DNA of 64,000 nt from Streptomyces sp. NBC_01439 (GTDB lineage Bacteria > Actinomycetota > Actinomycetes > Streptomycetales > Streptomycetaceae), in the NCBI RefSeq assembly GCF_036227605.1, contig NZ_CP109487.1, positions 5,089,501 through 5,153,500 of the forward strand, given 5' to 3'. Below the pieces are notes generated by a model. That model was given only the letters and a program-made list of their open reading frames with translations, was not told the origin of the DNA and made no database searches. The translations under genes and the position numbers were made by a program. This document shows positions 47,179-55,380 of the stretch, piece by piece; within the stretch, counting starts at the first letter, position 1, and each line of letters begins with the position of its first letter.

Positions 47179-48020
47179 CCGACATCGGATACCTGGCCGC
47201 CCTGCTGGGCGGCCTCCTCGCGCTGCTCAGCCCCTGCAGCGCCCTGCTGCTGCCGGCCTTCTTCGCGTACTCCATCGACTCCACCTCGCGGCTCCTGGCG
47301 CGCACCGGGATCTTCTACGCGGGCCTCGCGAGCACCCTGGTACCGCTGGGGGCGGCCGGCTCGTACGCAGGGCGGTTCTTCCACGGCAACCGCGACCAGC
47401 TCGTGCTGGCGGGCGGCTGGCTGATCATCGCGCTCGGCCTCGCGCAGATCCTGGGCCTCGGCTTCGCCCCGAAGCGGATCTCGGAGCTGTCGGGCCGGAT
47501 CCGGCCGACCACCGTTCTGTCGGTGTACGCGCTCGGCGCGGTCTACGGGCTGGCCGGGTTCTGCGCCGGCCCGATCCTGGGCAGCGTCCTGACGGTCGCG
47601 GCGGTGAGCGGCAGCCCCGTCTACGGCGGCCTGCTGCTCGCGGTCTACGCCCTGGGGATGGCCGTACCGCTGTTCGTACTGGCGCTGCTGTGGGAGCGGT
47701 TCGACCTGGGCCGGCGGCGCTGGCTGCGCGGCCGGGTCCTGCGCGTCGGCCGCTTCGAGCTGCACACCACCTCGCTGCTGTCCGGGCTGTTCTTCATCAC
47801 CCTGGGCGTGCTGTTCCTCGCCTACGACGGGGCGAGCGCGCTGCCGGGGCTGCTGGACGTGGACGACTCGTTCGCCGTGGAGCAGCGGCTCCGCGCGCTG
47901 GCCGACGCGGTTCCGGACGGGGCGCTGCTCGCCCTGGTCGCCGCCGGAGCGGCGGCCGTCGGCGTGGTGCAGTGGCGCCGCAGGGAGCGGGCGGCGGCGG
48001 CAGAGACCGAAGGGGAGTAA
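47175..48020 (+). CDS. CcdA/DsbD-type transmembrane electron carrier
   Basis: A 281-residue protein with about six or seven transmembrane helices. The redox cysteines are C21 (ALLSPCSALLLPA) and C130 (LAGFCAGPILGS), as in CcdA. It moves electrons from cytoplasmic thioredoxin to an external thioredoxin-like partner, most likely the preceding DsbA-like protein, with which it overlaps by 4 bp. Confidence 0.92.
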   Translation: MTDIGYLAALLGGLLALLSPCSALLLPAFFAYSIDSTSRLLARTGIFYAGLASTLVPLGAAGSYAGRFFHGNRDQLVLAGGWLIIALGLAQILGLGFAPKRISELSGRIRPTTVLSVYALGAVYGLAGFCAGPILGSVLTVAAVSGSPVYGGLLLAVYALGMAVPLFVLALLWERFDLGRRRWLRGRVLRVGRFELHTTSLLSGLFFITLGVLFLAYDGASALPGLLDVDDSFAVEQRLRALADAVPDGALLALVAAGAAAVGVVQWRRRERAAAAETEGE

Positions 48021-48024
48021 CCAC

Positions 48025-48055
48025 AGAAGGCCCCGTCCGATGGACGGGGCCTTCT
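48025..48055. terminator. Bidirectional terminator between ccdA-like gene and tRNA-Phe
   Basis: Perfect 14-bp stem (48025-48038 with 48042-48055) and 3-nt loop between convergent transcripts. Confidence 0.8.
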
Positions 48056-48061
48056 TGATGG

Positions 48062-48135
48062 TGGCTGGGGCCGGGGTCGAACCGGCGACCTATCGCTTTT
48101 CAGGCGATCGCTCGTACCAACTGAGCTACCCAGCC
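48062..48135 (-). tRNA. tRNA-Phe(GAA)
   Basis: 74 nt, acceptor GGCTGGG/CCCAGCC, anticodon loop CTGAAAA (GAA), normal D and T loops, discriminator A. The CCA end appears to be encoded (48059-48061 on the minus strand), unlike the other tRNAs here. Confidence 0.96.
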
Positions 48136-48137
48136 AC

Positions 48138-48155
48138 GAAACCGTTTCCGGTTTC
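48138..48155 (-). other. Hairpin between tRNA-Phe and tRNA-Asp
   Basis: GAAACCG and CGGTTTC with a 4-nt loop in the short spacer of the tRNA cluster; likely an RNA-processing element. Confidence 0.4.
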
Positions 48156-48157
48156 AG

Positions 48158-48231
48158 CGATCCTGACGGGACTTGAACCCGCGACCTCCACCTTGACAGG
48201 GTGGCGAGCTAACCAACTGCTCCACAGGACC
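48158..48231 (-). tRNA. tRNA-Asp(GUC), copy 2
   Basis: 74 nt; identical to copy 1 except for the 3:70 pair (U-A). Acceptor GGTCCTG/CAGGATC, anticodon GUC, discriminator G. Middle gene of the Glu-Asp-Phe cluster transcribed leftward. Confidence 0.96.
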
Positions 48232-48270
48232 TTGCAGTGTGCGAGACCAAGTCTTGCACACGGTAATGCG

Positions 48271-48343
48271 TACCCCCAACGGGATTCGAACCCGTGCTAC
48301 CGCCTTGAAAGGGCGGCGTCCTGGGCCACTAGACGATGAGGGC
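48271..48343 (-). tRNA. tRNA-Glu(UUC)
   Basis: 73 nt, acceptor GCCCTCA/TGGGGGT with two G-U pairs, anticodon loop CTTTCAA (UUC), TTCGAAT T loop, discriminator A. First gene of the leftward tRNA cluster. Confidence 0.95.
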
Positions 48344-48446
48344 TAAAGGCCCGCCGGGCACTTCTCAGCGCGTCGGGGACGTGAGAAGCATATGGGATCC
48401 GGGGAGCTATCGCCAAAACGGTTTCCCCCGGAGCGACAATGGCCGG

Positions 48447-48797
48447 GTGCTGGAGATGACGCGCGAGGAGTTCGAAGAGCTCGTCGCAGAGGCCCTGGAC
48501 CGGATCCCGCCGGAGCTGACGCGGCTGATGGACAACGTGGCGGTGTTCGTCGAGGACGAGCCGCCCGCCGACGATCCCGAGCTGCTCGGTCTGTACGAGG
48601 GGACTCCGCTGACGGACCGCGGCGAGTGGTACGCCGGGGTGCTGCCGGACCGGATCACCATCTACCGCAATCCCACGTTGCGCATGTGCGAGGACCGGGA
48701 GAGCGTGGTCGCGGAGACGGAGGTCACCGTGGTGCACGAGATCGCCCACCACTTCGGGATCGACGACGAGCGGCTGCACGCGCTGGGGTACGGGTGA
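48447..48797 (+). CDS. Small zincin-type metallopeptidase
   Basis: A 116-residue minimal metallopeptidase of the PF06262 family. The zinc motif HEIAHHFG is at 97-104, with a further His in DERLH. The N-terminus [21 protein letters not shown] is typical. Substrate unknown. Start is GTG 48447 or ATG 48456. The stop overlaps the crcB1 GTG by 4 bp, so it is cotranscribed with the fluoride channel genes. Confidence 0.9.
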   Translation: MLEMTREEFEELVAEALDRIPPELTRLMDNVAVFVEDEPPADDPELLGLYEGTPLTDRGEWYAGVLPDRITIYRNPTLRMCEDRESVVAETEVTVVHEIAHHFGIDDERLHALGYG

Positions 48798-49330
48798 CGC
48801 GGCCGCTCCCGGTGCCCGGCGACGGGGCGGAGCGGGCGGTGGATGATCCGGAGGCAATTGATCCGGACGTCGACCTGCACGTACCCGCGCAGCGCACCGA
48901 GCCGCAGGGCCGGGTGCTCGCGGCGGTGGCGGCGGGCGGCGCGCTCGGGGGCGCGGCACGGTACGGGATCTCCCTGCTGTGGCCGGCCGGGCCCGGGGCC
49001 TTCCCGTGGGCGACCCTGTGGATCAACGCCTCCGGCAGCGCGCTGATCGGCGTGCTCATGGTGCTGATCAGCGAGGGCGGCCGGACGGCCCCGCATCCGC
49101 TGCTGCGGCCCTTCGTCGGGGTCGGCGTGCTGGGCGGCTTCACCACCTTCTCCACCTACGCGGTGGACTTCTCGAGGCTCCTGGACGAGGGGGAGACGGG
49201 GGCCGCCCTGGCCTACGGCGGGCTCACGGTGGTGGCGGCGCTCGGCGCCGTGTGGGCGGCGGCTGCAGCGACCCGGCTCGCGGTCCGCGGGCCCGGAAGC
49301 GGGCACGGGCGCGGGCGCGTTCCGCGGTGA
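48794..49330 (+). CDS. crcB: Fluoride efflux channel subunit CrcB (first copy)
   Basis: A 178-residue Fluc/CrcB protein with four helices, the asparagine of WINASGS and the phenylalanine-box [13 protein letters not shown] intact. A 45-residue soluble N-terminal extension precedes the first helix. Fluc channels are dual-topology dimers; with two adjacent different subunits, a heterodimer is expected. Overlaps both neighbours by 4 bp. Confidence 0.94.
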   Translation: MTRPLPVPGDGAERAVDDPEAIDPDVDLHVPAQRTEPQGRVLAAVAAGGALGGAARYGISLLWPAGPGAFPWATLWINASGSALIGVLMVLISEGGRTAPHPLLRPFVGVGVLGGFTTFSTYAVDFSRLLDEGETGAALAYGGLTVVAALGAVWAAAAATRLAVRGPGSGHGRGRVPR

Positions 49331-49701
49331 ACTGGCTGCTCGTGGTGGTGGGCGCGGCCGTCGGCGCGCCGCTCCGCTACCTGTTGGACCGTGCGGTGCA
49401 GGCGCGGCACGACTCCCTCTTCCCCTGGGGCACCTTCGTGGTCAACGCGGTCGCCTGCCTGGTGCTCGGGGGGTTGACCGGGGCGGCGTTGGCGGGGGCC
49501 GCTCCCTCGCGGCTGCAGTTGCTGCTCGGGGCCGGGCTGTGCGGGGCGCTCAGCACGTATTCGACGTTCTCGTACGAGACGCTGCGGCTGGCCGAGCGCG
49601 GCCGGGGGTTCCTGGCCGCGGCGAACGTGGGGATGTCGGTGCTGGTCGGGCTCGGCGCGGTGCACCTCGGGTCGCAGGTGGCGCGGCAGCTCTTCGGCTG
49701 A
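49327..49701 (+). CDS. crcB: Fluoride efflux channel subunit CrcB (second copy)
   Basis: A 124-residue Fluc subunit: VNAVAC carries the asparagine and [13 protein letters not shown] the phenylalanine box. Shorter than the first copy and without the N-terminal extension. Last gene of the three-gene operon. Confidence 0.94.
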   Translation: MNWLLVVVGAAVGAPLRYLLDRAVQARHDSLFPWGTFVVNAVACLVLGGLTGAALAGAAPSRLQLLLGAGLCGALSTYSTFSYETLRLAERGRGFLAAANVGMSVLVGLGAVHLGSQVARQLFG

Positions 49702-49719
49702 GGGGTTCGGCTCGGGGGC

Positions 49720-49790
49720 TCCACCGGGGCTCCGCTCCCGGGCTCCGCTCCGGGGCTCCGTTACTGGGCTCCGCCCCCGGGTGTTCGTCG
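49720..49790 (+). repeat. GGGCTCCG-type short repeats after crcB
   Basis: Five imperfect copies of a GGGCTCCG core in about 70 bp of intergenic DNA; may fold into GC-rich structure. Confidence 0.5.
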
Positions 49791-49878
49791 CAGGGCGTGT
49801 CCCTTACGGGTCAAAGGGAGTTGGGCACATTGACCCGCTCATGCGGAACGTTCGCCCTCAGGCTCCGGAGGTGCCCCC

Positions 49879-50424
49879 GTGCGCCAGTTGTCCGCTTCCC
49901 TCCGACTGGCCGTCACCGCGCTCGCGGTCGCGGCGACGGCCGGCTGCATGAGTGTCGGTGAGAACGCGGCGAAGCCCGGGCCCTCCGCTCCGGGGGACCG
50001 CCGCAGCGGCGCCGAAGCCGGCCCGGGGAACGTCTCGGGACGGGGCACCGGGGTCCGCGGCAACGGGCACGGCACGAAGGACGGTACGGGGAGCCAGGAC
50101 GGCCGGCACAAGGACGACGGCAAGGCCTCCGGCGCGACCGGAGCCTCGCCGAGCCCGGGCGCGCCGACCGGCCGGCCGGGGGTGCCCGCGCCGTCAGCGG
50201 GACCGGGCGGCGGCGCGGGCGGGCAGGGCCCGCAGCAACCCACCACGGGCGGGTCGGGCGGGTCGGGCGGTGGGCCCGGCGGCCCGGGCGGTTCGGCCGG
50301 CGGACAGCAGTCGGCGAGCCCGACCCCGGCACCCCCGGCCACGACTCCCCCTGTGACGGAACCCACGTTGGCGCCGCCGAGCCCGCAGCCGGAGCCGACC
50401 ACCCAGCCGGCCCCCGAGCTCTAG
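49879..50424 (+). CDS. Putative low-complexity lipoprotein
   Basis: A 181-residue protein: signal RQLSASLRLAVTALAVAATAGC with the lipid-attachment Cys at 23, then a Gly/Pro/Ser/Thr-rich body with GGSGGSGGGPGGPGGS and a Pro/Thr-rich end. No folded domain is apparent. GGAGG at 49867-49871 precedes GTG 49879. It may be a surface spacer or cell-envelope protein; function unknown. Confidence 0.75.
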   Translation: MRQLSASLRLAVTALAVAATAGCMSVGENAAKPGPSAPGDRRSGAEAGPGNVSGRGTGVRGNGHGTKDGTGSQDGRHKDDGKASGATGASPSPGAPTGRPGVPAPSAGPGGGAGGQGPQQPTTGGSGGSGGGPGGPGGSAGGQQSASPTPAPPATTPPVTEPTLAPPSPQPEPTTQPAPEL

Positions 50425-50702
50425 GCCGGGCGGGCGTCCGGCCGGGTCCGGCAGGACCCGGTCCGCTACCGATGCCGGAGGCGTCTTCGCAGGTCAGAGA
50501 CGTTTCTGCGGGGGCGACTTGCCAGACCCCCAGGAGGGTGCGTATGGTTATAGATCGTTTGATCCCATTGCCCGGCGCCGAATCCGAAGAGCGCCGTGTG
50601 GCGCGTACTCTCCCTAGCCGTGGCTGACCGCATTGAGGCGGTCGATTTGCGATTCACGGAGTTTGGGCGCGTGCCGAGACTCCGGAAGGTTTCGCATTTC
50701 GC

Positions 50703-53033
50703 ATGTCCATTTCCAGCTCTGACCGTTCCGTCATGCCCGAGAACGACTCCAACGAGATGATCGACGCCGAGGCCCTCGTGGTCACCGAGGCGATCGAGGC
50801 CGCTGAGGCCAACGAGATCATCGAGGCTCTTGAGGCCGACGTGAACACCGACGGGTCCTACGAGGACTCGACCACCGACTTCGACGACGACGCTGACGCT
50901 GACGCGGAGCCCTCGATCACCTTCGGCGACCTCGGTCTCCCCGAGGGCGTCGTGCGCAAGCTCGCGCAGAACGGCGTCACCACCCCCTTCCCGATCCAGG
51001 CCGCGACCATCCCGGACGCCCTGGCCGGCAAGGACATCCTCGGCCGTGGTCGCACCGGCTCCGGCAAGACCCTCTCCTTCGGTCTGCCGACCCTGGCGCA
51101 GCTCGCCGGCGGTTTCACCGAGAAGAAGAAGCCCCGCGCCATCATCCTCACGCCGACGCGTGAGCTCGCGATGCAGGTCGCGGACGCCCTCCAGCCGTAC
51201 GGCGACGTGCTCGGCCTGAAGATGAAGGTCGTCTGCGGCGGTACCTCCATGAGCAACCAGATCTACGCCCTGGAGCGCGGCGTCGACATCCTCGTCGCCA
51301 CCCCGGGCCGTCTGCGCGACATCATCAACCGTGGCGCCTGCTCCCTGGAGAACGTCCAGGTCGCGGTCCTCGACGAGGCCGACCAGATGGCCGACCTGGG
51401 CTTCCTGCCCGAGGTCACCGAGCTGCTCGACCAGATTCCCGGCGGCGGCCAGCGCATGCTCTTCTCCGCCACCATGGAGAACGAGATCGGCACGCTGGTC
51501 AAGCGCTACCTGTCCAACCCCGTCACGCACGAGGTCGACAGCGCGCAGGGCAACGTCACGACCATGACGCACCACGTCCTCGTCGTGAAGCCGAAGGACA
51601 AGGCGCCGGTCACGGCCGCCATCGCCGCCCGCAAGGGCCGCACCATCATCTTCGTCCGCACCCAGCTGGGCGCCGACCGCATCGCCGAGCAGCTCGTCGA
51701 GGCCGGCGTGAAGGCCGACGCGCTGCACGGCGGCATGACGCAGGGTGCCCGTACCCGCGTCCTCGCCGACTTCAAGGACGGCTACGTCAACGCGCTCGTC
51801 GCCACCGACGTCGCCGCCCGCGGCATCCACGTCGACGGCATCGACCTGGTCCTGAACGTGGACCCGGCCGGCGACCACAAGGACTACCTGCACCGCTCGG
51901 GCCGTACCGCCCGCGCCGGCAAGTCCGGTGTCGTGGTCTCCCTCGCGCTGCCGCACCAGCGTCGCCAGATCTTCCGCCTGATGGAGGACGCGGGCGTCGA
52001 CGCCTCGCGTCACATCGTCCAGGGCGCCGGCGCCTTCGAGCCGGAGGTCGCCGAGATCACCGGTGCCCGTTCGCTGACCGAGGTCCAAGCCGACTCCGCC
52101 AACAACGCCGCCAAGCAGGCCGAGCGCGAGGTCGCCGAGCTGACCAAGCAGCTGGAGCGCCTGACCCGCCGTGCCGGCGAGCTGCGCGAGGAGGCCGACC
52201 GCCTCGTCGCCCGCTCCGCCCGTGAGCGCGGCGAGGACCCGGAGGCCGCTGTCGCCGAGGTGGCCGAGGCCGCCGAGGCCGAGGTCGCGGCTGCCGCCGC
52301 TGCCGCTGCCGCCGAGATCGCGGCGCAGGAGCGCCGCGAGGAGCACCGCGCCCAGCGTGACGACCGTGGCAACTTCGAGCGTCGCGACAACCGTGGCGGC
52401 GACCGCGGTGGCGACCGTGGTGGCTTCCGCCGTGACGACCGCGGTGACCGCGGTGACCGCGGTGGCCGTCCGTCCGGTGGCTTCAACCGCGATGACCGTG
52501 GTGGCGAGCGTGGTGGCTTCCGCCGCGATGACCGTCCGTCGGGTGGCTTCCGCTCCGGTGGCGACCGTCCGTCCGGTGGTGGCTTCCGTCGTGACGACCG
52601 TCCGTCCGGTGGCTTCAACCGCGATGACCGTGGTGGCGAGCGTGGTGGCTTCCGCCGCGATGACCGTCCGTCGGGTGGCTTCCGCTCCGGTGGCGACCGT
52701 CCGTCCGGTGGTGGCTTCCGTCGTGACGACCGTCCGTCCGGTGGCTTCAACCGCGATGACCGTGGTGGCGAGCGTGGTGGCTTCCGCCGCGACGACCGTC
52801 CCTCCGGCAGCTTCAACCGTGACGACCGCTCCTCCGGCGGCTTCCGCTCCGGTGGCGGCGACCGCCCGTTCAACCGCGACCGTCGTGACGACCGTCCGTC
52901 CGGTGGCTTCCGCTCCGGTGGCGGCGACCGCCCGTACGGCCGTCGTGACGACCACCGTCCGTCCGGCTCCGGTTCCACCGGCGGCTTCGGCGGCCGCCGC
53001 GACGACAAGCCGCGCTGGAAGCGCAACGGCTGA
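50703..53033 (+). CDS. DEAD-box RNA helicase with RGG-rich C-terminus
   Basis: A 776-residue helicase. An acidic N-terminal extension (about 1-70) precedes the Q motif (PFPIQ), Walker A GRTGSGKT at 116-123, PTRELA, DEAD at 224-227, FSAT near 256, and HRSGRTARAGKSG. A coiled-coil Ala/Glu segment (about 470-550) leads into about 220 residues of Arg/Gly/Asp repeats (GGFRRDDRPSGGF), encoded by 132-bp DNA repeats. It resembles CsdA/RhlE-type helicases acting in RNA decay, ribosome assembly and cold adaptation. The ribosome-binding site at 50703 is weak; Met11 (50733) is an alternative start. Confidence 0.95.
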   Translation: MSISSSDRSVMPENDSNEMIDAEALVVTEAIEAAEANEIIEALEADVNTDGSYEDSTTDFDDDADADAEPSITFGDLGLPEGVVRKLAQNGVTTPFPIQAATIPDALAGKDILGRGRTGSGKTLSFGLPTLAQLAGGFTEKKKPRAIILTPTRELAMQVADALQPYGDVLGLKMKVVCGGTSMSNQIYALERGVDILVATPGRLRDIINRGACSLENVQVAVLDEADQMADLGFLPEVTELLDQIPGGGQRMLFSATMENEIGTLVKRYLSNPVTHEVDSAQGNVTTMTHHVLVVKPKDKAPVTAAIAARKGRTIIFVRTQLGADRIAEQLVEAGVKADALHGGMTQGARTRVLADFKDGYVNALVATDVAARGIHVDGIDLVLNVDPAGDHKDYLHRSGRTARAGKSGVVVSLALPHQRRQIFRLMEDAGVDASRHIVQGAGAFEPEVAEITGARSLTEVQADSANNAAKQAEREVAELTKQLERLTRRAGELREEADRLVARSARERGEDPEAAVAEVAEAAEAEVAAAAAAAAAEIAAQERREEHRAQRDDRGNFERRDNRGGDRGGDRGGFRRDDRGDRGDRGGRPSGGFNRDDRGGERGGFRRDDRPSGGFRSGGDRPSGGGFRRDDRPSGGFNRDDRGGERGGFRRDDRPSGGFRSGGDRPSGGGFRRDDRPSGGFNRDDRGGERGGFRRDDRPSGSFNRDDRSSGGFRSGGGDRPFNRDRRDDRPSGGFRSGGGDRPYGRRDDHRPSGSGSTGGFGGRRDDKPRWKRNG
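52476..52815 (+). repeat. 132-bp tandem repeat inside the helicase gene
   Basis: Units start at 52476, 52608 and 52740: two full 44-codon copies and a partial third of about 25 codons, nearly identical at DNA level. Recent duplication is likely and copy number may vary between strains. Confidence 0.9.
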
Positions 53034-53058
53034 TCGCGGCTGAGCTGAACCCCTGAGG

Positions 53059-53096
53059 AAGGGCCCGTACGGCACCTGAGTGCCGTACGGGCCCTT
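53059..53096 (+). terminator. Terminator after the DEAD-box helicase
   Basis: 16-bp perfect stem (53059-53074 with 53081-53096) and 6-nt loop, 26 nt after the stop. Confidence 0.8.
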
Positions 53097-53252
53097 TCCT
53101 CGCTCCAGGGGAACTGATGGTGCGTAACGCCCCTTCGGGGGTCGGCCCGAGGCCCTGCGGCACCCCACCGAACCCGTGGCGACAGGCCGGCCGACGGATA
53201 CCCGATCGGCTGACCGGCGCGGTCCGGCTATGCTCTGGGGTGAGCACCTGGA

Positions 53253-53325
53253 GGGCCATTAGCTCAATTGGCAGAGCAGCGGACTTTTAATCCGTTGGTT
53301 GTCGGTTCGAGTCCGACATGGCCTA
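53253..53325 (+). tRNA. tRNA-Lys(UUU)
   Basis: 73 nt, acceptor GGGCCAT/ATGGCCT, anticodon loop CTTTTAA (UUU), TTCGAGT T loop, discriminator A. Confidence 0.96.
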
Positions 53326-53337
53326 CCGCTCGCAGGT

Positions 53338-53353
53338 GGCGGGTTAACCCGCC
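53338..53353. promoter_or_regulatory. 16-bp perfect palindrome after tRNA-Lys
   Basis: GGCGGGTTAACCCGCC is fully self-complementary, 12 nt past the tRNA. It could be a protein site or a small tRNA 3' processing hairpin. Confidence 0.4.
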
Positions 53354-53366
53354 TGACCTGCTACTT

Positions 53367-53400
53367 AGCGCCTCGACCGGCTTCGGCCGGTCGAGGCGCT
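53367..53400 (+). terminator. Terminator after tRNA-Lys
   Basis: 15-bp perfect stem (53367-53381 with 53386-53400) closed by a TTCG tetraloop. Confidence 0.8.
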
Positions 53401-53608
53401 TCGTCGTTCCCGGCCCCGTGCGGGGGGTGAGCGCCTCCACGGAGTTGGGCGTGATCGGCTTCCCGTCCCGTCCAACTGAAGCCAAGGGCAAGGCCGTGCT
53501 GGGAGGCTGAGCGCATTTGATGAAGAAAGCCCTCAAGATCGCTGAAGATGGGGCGGTGCGGTGGTGCCGTGCCGGGAGACATGAGCGAGCGAGGGGAACG
53601 AGGACCGC

Positions 53609-54400
53609 GTGACTGACGTTGAGCGCATGCTCGAAGAGGCGCAGGCGATGATGACGGAAGAAGTCTTCGAGGGGGTGCTGAAGGCGCAAGGCATTGACCC
53701 CGACGACCTGTCTGCCCTCCTGGACCTGCTCGCCATCGGCCTCACGAACGGCTCGTGGCGCAACAGCTGCGTGGAGAACTGGCATGCCGAAGGCAGGCTG
53801 TCCGACGGCGACATGCTGCGGATCAACAGCCACACCACGCTCGGCATACGCCAGCGCCTCCGCGGATGGTGCACGGAGTACGGCATCACCTCGGGGAGCA
53901 GCGAAGCGTTCACGAACGTCACGGTCGAGGACGTGGACGTCCTCGGGCATCGACTCTTCAGGTGGCTGACCAACCCCGACCGCAAGCTTCCGACCGGCAT
54001 GACCTTGGGCGAGCTCGCGCGAACCGAAGAAGACCTCGCGGAGTACGAGGACCATGCGGACGGAAAGCTGGGAGCCTTCGCCGGACAGATGGAGAAGAAG
54101 GGCGTCCGCCACGGCATCCTCTACACGGCTGGCCACGGCGCACTGGCGTGCGACCGCTGGTGGGGTCATCCCACCTGGCCGGCGCGCGTCGACCGTTTCC
54201 TGTCCGTACTGGACACCCCCGCGGACCCCCACTGGGGCACTGATGGCGAGCGCCTCAAGCACCTGGGCCCGCAGCCTGCTGCCCTTCAGGATCGTGCTGC
54301 CCTGCGCAGGACGCTCCTGCGGACGCCTTGGGAGCTCGGAACGCAGGACGCGGAGTGGGTCGTGGACTCCGGGATCGGGTACCTGATGGTGACCGTCTGA
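53609..54400 (+). CDS. Hypothetical protein between tRNA-Lys and 5S rRNA
   Basis: A 263-residue soluble protein of no recognised family (MTDVERMLEEAQAMMTEEVFEGVLKAQGIDPDDLSALLDLLAIGL...LYTAGHGALACDRWWGHPTWPARVDRFLSVLDTPADPHWG). GAGGGGAACGAGG precedes GTG 53609. Its codon use is less GC3-biased than that of core genes, and it lies between two RNA genes, both of which suggest acquisition by transfer. Two cysteines and several Trp but no catalytic signature are visible. Confidence 0.78.
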   Translation: MTDVERMLEEAQAMMTEEVFEGVLKAQGIDPDDLSALLDLLAIGLTNGSWRNSCVENWHAEGRLSDGDMLRINSHTTLGIRQRLRGWCTEYGITSGSSEAFTNVTVEDVDVLGHRLFRWLTNPDRKLPTGMTLGELARTEEDLAEYEDHADGKLGAFAGQMEKKGVRHGILYTAGHGALACDRWWGHPTWPARVDRFLSVLDTPADPHWGTDGERLKHLGPQPAALQDRAALRRTLLRTPWELGTQDAEWVVDSGIGYLMVTV

Positions 54401-54483
54401 GGGCGGTCTCCACGCAGCGACCCGTCGGTGATCCAGACCCGTGCTCTTCGCCCACGCGTGCGGTAACGCGCTCCTGGGATGTG

Positions 54484-54489
54484 TAGAAT
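54484..54489 (+). promoter_or_regulatory. -10-like hexamer upstream of 5S rRNA
   Basis: TAGAAT about 57 nt before the 5S gene. The -35 is unclear. If real, it gives the isolated 5S gene its own promoter. Confidence 0.35.
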
Positions 54490-54545
54490 TCGGCGCAGAG
54501 AGTCGGACCCGACCACACGGTCGCACGGTCTGGCGATCGAAGAAT

Positions 54546-54661
54546 TTCGGTGGTCATTGCGTTAGGGAAACGCCCGGTTACATTCCGAACCCGGAAGCTA
54601 AGCCTTTCAGCGCCGATGGTACTGCAGGGGGGACCCTGTGGGAGAGTAGGACGCCGCCGAA
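54546..54661 (+). rRNA. rrf: 5S ribosomal RNA (isolated gene)
   Basis: About 116 nt with the full 5S core: GGTGGTCATTGCG, AAACGCCCGGTTACATTCCG, AACCCGGAAGCTAAGCC, AGCGCCGATGGTACTGC and GGGAGAGTAGGACGCCGCC. The ends TTCGG and GCCGAA pair as helix I. No 23S or 16S sequence lies upstream: a protein gene ends 145 bp before it. The strong terminator that follows is typical of rrn ends. Confidence 0.94.
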
Positions 54662-54669
54662 TAGATTTA

Positions 54670-54705
54670 AGAGGCCCTGTCTGCGGATCCGCAGACAGGG
54701 CCTCT
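54670..54705 (+). terminator. Terminator after 5S rRNA
   Basis: 36-bp perfect palindrome (18-bp arms) followed by CTTTG, 8 nt past the 5S gene. Confidence 0.85.
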
Positions 54706-54779
54706 CTTTGTTCCGCCTCCGGCCGGGCGGGGTGCTTCGCCGTACCGGTAAATCCGGTGATCCCACGAGTCGTTGCGGG

Positions 54780-54793
54780 TAGCGTCGCCGACC
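54780..54793 (+). promoter_or_regulatory. -10-like hexamer, leaderless GNAT gene candidate
   Basis: TAGCGT at 54780-54785 lies 8 nt before ATG 54794; no ribosome-binding site. Confidence 0.35.
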
Positions 54794-55306
54794 ATGACGC
54801 CTGCTCTGCGTACCGAACGCCTGCTCCTCGACCCGTACGTCCCCGAGGACGAGGAAGGTTTCGTGGCGCTCTTCCAGGACGCCCGAGTGTCCCGGTGGAT
54901 GGGGGACGGTCCCACTTCCGAGGCTGAGGACCGGGCGCTCTTCGGGCGGATCTTCACCAAGGTCTACGCCGAGAACCTCTTCGACGTGTGGGCCGTGCGC
55001 CGGGACGGCAGGCTGGTCGGGCACGCCGAGATCAAGCGGACCGACGAGGTCGACGGCCACGAGATCATCTACGCGCTGGCCCCCGAGGCTTGGGGAGCGG
55101 GCCTCGGTACCGAGATCGCCGAGGCGATCGTCGCGTACGGCTTCGGCTCCCTCGACCTGACCGAGGTGCACGCCACCGTGGCCGACGCCAACGCCGCCTC
55201 CCTGGTGCTGCTGGAGCGCATCGGCTTCGCCCACGTCCGTGACGTGCGGGAGGACGACGGCAGCACCACCCGCGTGCTGACCCGCCGCCGGGATCCCGCC
55301 GCCTGA
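54794..55306 (+). CDS. GNAT-family N-acetyltransferase (RimJ/RimL type)
   Basis: A 170-residue acetyltransferase: N-terminal TPALRTERLLLDPYVPEDEEGF is RimJ/RimL-like, the acetyl-CoA loop lies in EAWGAGLGTEIAEAIVAYGF, and ANAASLVLLERIGFAHVRDVRED is the C-terminal strand-helix. It transfers acetyl groups to an amine, perhaps a protein N-terminus or small molecule; target unknown. Confidence 0.92.
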   Translation: MTPALRTERLLLDPYVPEDEEGFVALFQDARVSRWMGDGPTSEAEDRALFGRIFTKVYAENLFDVWAVRRDGRLVGHAEIKRTDEVDGHEIIYALAPEAWGAGLGTEIAEAIVAYGFGSLDLTEVHATVADANAASLVLLERIGFAHVRDVREDDGSTTRVLTRRRDPAA

Positions 55307-55380
55307 GGGCGTGCGCGAAGTGCCCCGACGGTCAATTGGTGAAGGGCACTCCCCGGATGGCGTACAGTTGTGTTTACCGA

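Noticed and set aside
48344..48446. Fluoride riboswitch before the crcB operon
   Set aside because: The conserved GG-GAUGG and CUGAUGA elements of the crcB motif are not present.
50466..53168. 900-residue minus-strand open frame opposite the DEAD-box helicase
   Set aside because: Composed of Thr/Val/Ala repeats mirroring the RGG repeat DNA; a codon-bias shadow of the real gene.
53264..54526. 420-residue minus-strand frame
   Set aside because: Its end is antisense to tRNA-Lys (the typical GLEPTTNGLKVRCS artefact) and it opposes a gene with a good ribosome-binding site.
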